Below are positions 61,009-64,000 of a DNA stretch of 64,000 bases, piece after piece. The notes below the pieces were generated by a model. That model was not told the DNA's origin. It ran no database searches and was given only the letters and a program-made list of their open reading frames with translations. Positions within the stretch are counted from its first letter, which is position 1. Each line of letters opens with the position of its first letter. The stretch is taken from the NCBI RefSeq assembly GCF_002941025.1, contig NZ_PTJS01000001.1, positions 7,330,605-7,394,604 of the forward strand, in the 5' to 3' direction. The stretch is from Streptomyces sp. QL37. GTDB lineage: Bacteria; Actinomycetota; Actinomycetes; Streptomycetales; Streptomycetaceae. The position numbers and the translations under genes are program-made.

Positions 61009-62288
61009 GTCAAGTTTTCGGTCGCGGTGGCGGGAAGCGGGGCGGGCACGCCGAGGGCGAGCAGCGCGGTGTCGTCGTCGAGTCCGTCGCCGAACCCCGC
61101 GAGCAGCCCGGTCAGGGCGGTGATCAGCGCCTTGGGCCCGGCGGAAGGCCGGCCGGTGATGAAGGCGCGCAGGGCGTCCTCGCCGTACAGCTCGCGGCCG
61201 GGCCCCGTGCGGGCCTCGGTCAGGCCGTCGGTGTAGAGGAGGAGGGTGTCGCCCGGCAGCAGCCGGGCATGGACGGCGGTGAACTGTGCCTGGGGCAGGA
61301 CGCCGATGAGCATTCCCCCCGGGGTGGGCAGGTAGTCGGCGGTGCCGTCCGCGCGCTGGATCAGTGCCGAGGGGTGTCCGCCGGAGGCCAGGTGCACGCT
61401 GACCTGCCCGTCGTCGGGTTCCAGGACACCGAATACGGCGGTGCAGTAGCGGGCGTCGCCACTGGTGTACCGGTCGTGCAGCACCGTGTTCAACGTGGTC
61501 AGCACGGTGACCGGGTCGGCGTCGTGCAAGGCGGCGGCGCGCAGGGTGTAGCGGGTCAGGGAGGTGACGGCGGCGGCCTGGGGGCCCTTTCCGCACACGT
61601 CGCCGAGGAAGAACGCCCACCGGCCGGCGCCCAGGGGGAACAGGTCGTAGAAGTCTCCGCCCAGCAGATCCGGGGAAGCGGTGTGGTAGTAGGAGGCGGC
61701 CTCCAGCCCCGGAACCGTGGGGAGCTCGGCGGGCAGCAGGCTCTGCTGAAGGACGGCGAGCGCCTCCTGGAGCCGCTCACGGTCGGCCTCGGCCTGTCGG
61801 CGTGCCTCCTCGGCCGCCCGGCGGCCGCGCAGCAGCTCGTCCTCGTAGGCGCGGCGGTCCCGGGCGTCGAAGACGGTGGTGCGGATCAGCAGCGGCTCGC
61901 CGTCCTTGCTGGTCTTCACCTTCGAGGTGACCAGCACCGGAATCCGTTGACCGGCGGCGGCCTTGATGTCCAGGGCGATGCCGCTGACCTCGCCCTTCAT
62001 CTGCAACAGCGGCGCGAAGTGCGTCTCGTGGTACAGCTTGCCGCCCACGGTCAGCAGATCGGCGAAGCGCATGCGCCCCACCACCCGGGACCGATCCAGG
62101 CCCAGCCAGTCCAGCAACGTGGTGTTGATCTTCGCGATGGTGCCGTCCATCAGTGTCGACAGATACCCGCACGGCGCCTGCTCGTACAGCTCCTCGGCAC
62201 TGTCCTCCAGCAGTGATGTGAACACCGCGTCCGTGGCGTCCACGTCCTGCCCCTCACCCGGCTCCGGCGCCTGGTCGGTACGGCACAT
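61005..62288 (-). CDS. PAS-PP2C phosphatase, RsbP-like
   Basis: 427 residues: an N-terminal PAS domain (residues ~30-140, with DLLTVGGKLYHETHFAPLLQ), a coiled-coil linker (EEARRQAEADRERLQEALAV) and a SpoIIE/PP2C domain (GGDFYDLFPLG, LGDVCGKGPQAAAVTSL, LLLYTDGLTEAR, LDDDTALLAL). That is the architecture of Bacillus subtilis RsbP, which dephosphorylates RsbV during energy stress. It overlaps both neighbours; ATG 62288 shares bases with the upstream stop. A GTG one codon earlier is also possible. Confidence 0.9.
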   Translation of the reverse strand: MCRTDQAPEPGEGQDVDATDAVFTSLLEDSAEELYEQAPCGYLSTLMDGTIAKINTTLLDWLGLDRSRVVGRMRFADLLTVGGKLYHETHFAPLLQMKGEVSGIALDIKAAAGQRIPVLVTSKVKTSKDGEPLLIRTTVFDARDRRAYEDELLRGRRAAEEARRQAEADRERLQEALAVLQQSLLPAELPTVPGLEAASYYHTASPDLLGGDFYDLFPLGAGRWAFFLGDVCGKGPQAAAVTSLTRYTLRAAALHDADPVTVLTTLNTVLHDRYTSGDARYCTAVFGVLEPDDGQVSVHLASGGHPSALIQRADGTADYLPTPGGMLIGVLPQAQFTAVHARLLPGDTLLLYTDGLTEARTGPGRELYGEDALRAFITGRPSAGPKALITALTGLLAGFGDGLDDDTALLALGVPAPLPATATENLT

Positions 62289-63091
62289 CACCGAAGGGCT
62301 CCGACGAAGTCGGTGATCGCCCCGGTGGTGGCCTGCGGTGCGCTCAGCTGCGGGCAGTGCCCCGTCGCATCGAGGGTGACCAGCCGGCTGCCCGGGATCG
62401 CGTCGCGGACGTACGCGCCGACCTCACGGGGGGCGATCACGTCCTGCCTGCATTCCAGGATCAGCGTCGGCACCGTGATCGTGCTGAGGTCCTCACGGCT
62501 GTCGGACAGGAAGGTCGTGCGGGCGAAGACCCGGGCCATGTCCGGATCGGTCGCGCAGAACGAGGCGGTCAGCTCCTGGCCGAGTTCCGGCCGGTCCGCG
62601 TTGCCCATGATGACCGGAGCCATCGCCGCCGACCAGCCCAGATAGTTCGACTCCAGCGACTCCAGCAGCTCGTCGATGTCCTCGGCGCTGAACCCGCCCC
62701 GGTAGCCGTCCTCGTCGATGTAGCGGGGTGAGGGCGCGACCATGACCAGACGGGAGATGCGCTGCGGCGCCTTCGCCGCCGCGAGCACCCCGACCATCGC
62801 GCTGACGGAATGCCCCACGAACGTCACGTCCCGCAGGTCCAGTTCCTCGCAGACGTCCAGCGCATCCTGCGCGTAGCCCTCCAGCGAGCTGTAGCGCCGC
62901 TCGTCCCAGGCCGAAGGGTCCGCCCGGCCCGAGCCCACGTAGTCGAAGAGCACCACGCTGTAGTGCTCGGCCAGGGCGGGAGCCACCAGACGCCACATGT
63001 TCTGATCACAGCCGAACCCGTGCGCCAGCAGGAGCACAGGCCCGTCCGGGCGGCCGGTGACGGTGATGTTGTTCCTGCGACGGATATCCAT
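62288..63091 (-). CDS. Alpha/beta hydrolase, RsbQ-like
   Basis: 267 residues. The catalytic triad is readable: Ser95 (FVGHSVSAMVG), Asp217 (ECRQDVIAP) and His245 (DATGHCPQLS), at positions nearly equal to Bacillus RsbQ. The start at 63091 (MDIRRRNNITVTGRPDGPV) matches the RsbQ N-terminus. RsbQ is needed for RsbP function and is thought to supply or sense a small hydrophobic ligand; it is related to the karrikin/strigolactone receptors of plants. It is the first gene of the three-gene operon. Confidence 0.9.
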   Translation of the reverse strand: MDIRRRNNITVTGRPDGPVLLLAHGFGCDQNMWRLVAPALAEHYSVVLFDYVGSGRADPSAWDERRYSSLEGYAQDALDVCEELDLRDVTFVGHSVSAMVGVLAAAKAPQRISRLVMVAPSPRYIDEDGYRGGFSAEDIDELLESLESNYLGWSAAMAPVIMGNADRPELGQELTASFCATDPDMARVFARTTFLSDSREDLSTITVPTLILECRQDVIAPREVGAYVRDAIPGSRLVTLDATGHCPQLSAPQATTGAITDFVGALR

Positions 63092-63750
63092 ACCCGCCAG
63101 TTTCGCACTGCCCTTCCCACGCGAAGCAGGGGCCCGGCGCACCGCGGATCTCCCGGCGCCGGCGGAAGGGTGGCCGGTGCCGCGGCCGCGTGTCCTCACC
63201 CGACGGACACCGGTCAGGCACGGCCGGGGTGGAGCGTGATGTCGCCGGTGAGTCCGGTGACGGTCCGGGGAGCGGCTCCGGGGACGCCCAGCTGCCGGCG
63301 AGCCCGGTGCACGGCGGTGAGGTGGCCACCATCAGGCTGCCCCCAGACGACGGTGATGTAGCTTCGCACGCGGCGGTCTCCGCGTGCGGCACGGGCCCGG
63401 CGCGTGTCAACGTCGCTCCTTCCTGGTGGCGTGTCCCGGTCGTCAGGTTCAACGAGCGCACCGCGATTTCGAACACGCGTCTTTCGGCCGAGTTTCGAAT
63501 CCCGGTTCCGCGCGGTTGTCGAAAGATGTCGGATGCATGGGCCCTTGCGCCGCAAGAGGCGTTCCACGAGTGGGTGTTGGCCGAATCGCCGTCCGTCGGA
63601 ATGTACGGGCCGAATGGTCCGGCCCGCGGGCCCGGGCCGGGAGAGTGCCACCGGGGCGGTGTGAAGAGGTGAGGCCCGGCGTATTGCGCTGCCGGGACGG
63701 CAGGCACACTCTGCGTGTTGTATTTCTTTCAGCAGAGGATGGCCGCGCAC
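63092..63750. other. Gene-poor gap between RsbQ-like and TerD-like genes
   Basis: No gene that I can support. The leftward frame ending at 63214 reads, over its last ~50 codons, YITVVWGQPDGGHLTAVHRA and RTVTGLTGDITLHPG with high third-position GC, so it may be the remnant of a lost gene, but I recognise no family. The promoters of both flanking genes must also lie here. Confidence 0.4.
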
Positions 63751-64000
63751 ATGATCACGCTCACCAAGGAAGACGGACCGGCAGACCTGGACGGAGTCAC
63801 TCATCTGTCCATCGGCGTGTCCTGGGACCCCACGGCCGGCACGAGCGGAGGGGTCATGGGCATGCTGCGCCGCAAGACCGGCACAGACCTCGACCTGATC
63901 GCCATCGCGGTGCAGGGCGCCGACCCGGTCCGTCTGGCGGGCCTGGACTCGCTGGACCCCATGGGCAACGGCTCCCTGGTGCACAGCGGTGACAACCAGA
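63751..64000 (+). CDS. TerD-family protein (3' end beyond the window)
   Basis: The first 83 codons of a TerD-type protein: VTHLSIGVSWDPTAGTSGG, then GTDLDLIAIAVQGADPVRLA, where TerD proteins carry the calcium-binding acidic pattern. The TerD family underlies tellurite resistance and general stress responses, and several copies occur in Streptomyces. The ATG at 63751 is chosen; ATG 63739 in the same frame is possible. It lies next to a stress-signalling cassette but points the other way. Confidence 0.8.
   Translation, partial: MITLTKEDGPADLDGVTHLSIGVSWDPTAGTSGGVMGMLRRKTGTDLDLIAIAVQGADPVRLAGLDSLDPMGNGSLVHSGDNQ

Overview
The window is very GC-rich, has strongly G/C-biased third codon positions, many GTG starts and little space between genes. 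Its gene order (pyrR-pyrB-pyrC-orf-carA-carB-pyrD-pyrF, IHF, gmk, rpoZ, coaBC, metK, priA, fmt, rsmB, rpe, then a riboflavin operon with hisE-hisG) is the conserved chromosomal core of Streptomyces. I read it as a core segment of a Streptomyces chromosome with small accessory insertions. I see no rRNA, tRNA, CRISPR array, transposase or prophage.

1-9963: de novo pyrimidine operon, all rightward, with start/stop overlaps between most genes; the left edge cuts pyrR. 10208-14399: housekeeping genes for the nucleoid protein sIHF, guanylate kinase, RNA polymerase omega, CoA synthesis and S-adenosylmethionine synthesis. metK has a long leader that can fold. 14519-19944: priA, fmt and rsmB, with a small leftward HTH gene between priA and fmt.

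19994-24210: leftward sulfonate uptake and desulfonation operon (permease, lipoprotein, ATPase, TauD-like dioxygenase). It is preceded by a 23-residue cysteine-containing leader peptide that appears leaderless, a likely cysteine-sensing attenuator. 24370-29112: rpe, a SorC-family regulator, an uncharacterised terpene synthase and GuaB1. 29177-34772: an aldehyde dehydrogenase behind a palindromic operator, then an Lrp regulator, a nitrilase-family amidase and a flavin amino acid 2-monooxygenase. The last pair resembles the DavA/DavB lysine to 5-aminovalerate route. 34964-41734: a secreted Ntn-hydrolase acylase, a uracil permease, a frameshifted MFS transporter and a divergent ROK regulator with a clear operator.

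41750-45931 is a decaying accessory patch: remnants of a Ser/Thr kinase and an SseB-like gene, an HATPase, an HTH gene broken by a 403-bp tandem duplication that carries a template-switch signature, and an XRE/DUF397 pair. 46055-51727: FMN riboswitch and ribD-ribE-ribM-ribBA-ribH, followed by hisE-hisG. 51802-59402: a PH-domain membrane protein, two CNNM/CorC-type proteins, an EccA-like AAA+ ATPase, a P-loop kinase and a secreted C39-like peptidase. 59806-64000: a secreted fasciclin protein, a leftward three-gene cassette matching RsbQ-RsbP plus an RsbV-type STAS protein (a stress phospho-switch), and the start of a TerD-family gene.

The most noteworthy items are the cysteine leader peptide, the RsbQ/RsbP/STAS cassette, the templated duplication at 43.4-44.3 kb, the metK leader structure, and two stop-codon-spanning 37-nt tandem duplications (acylase and hisG).
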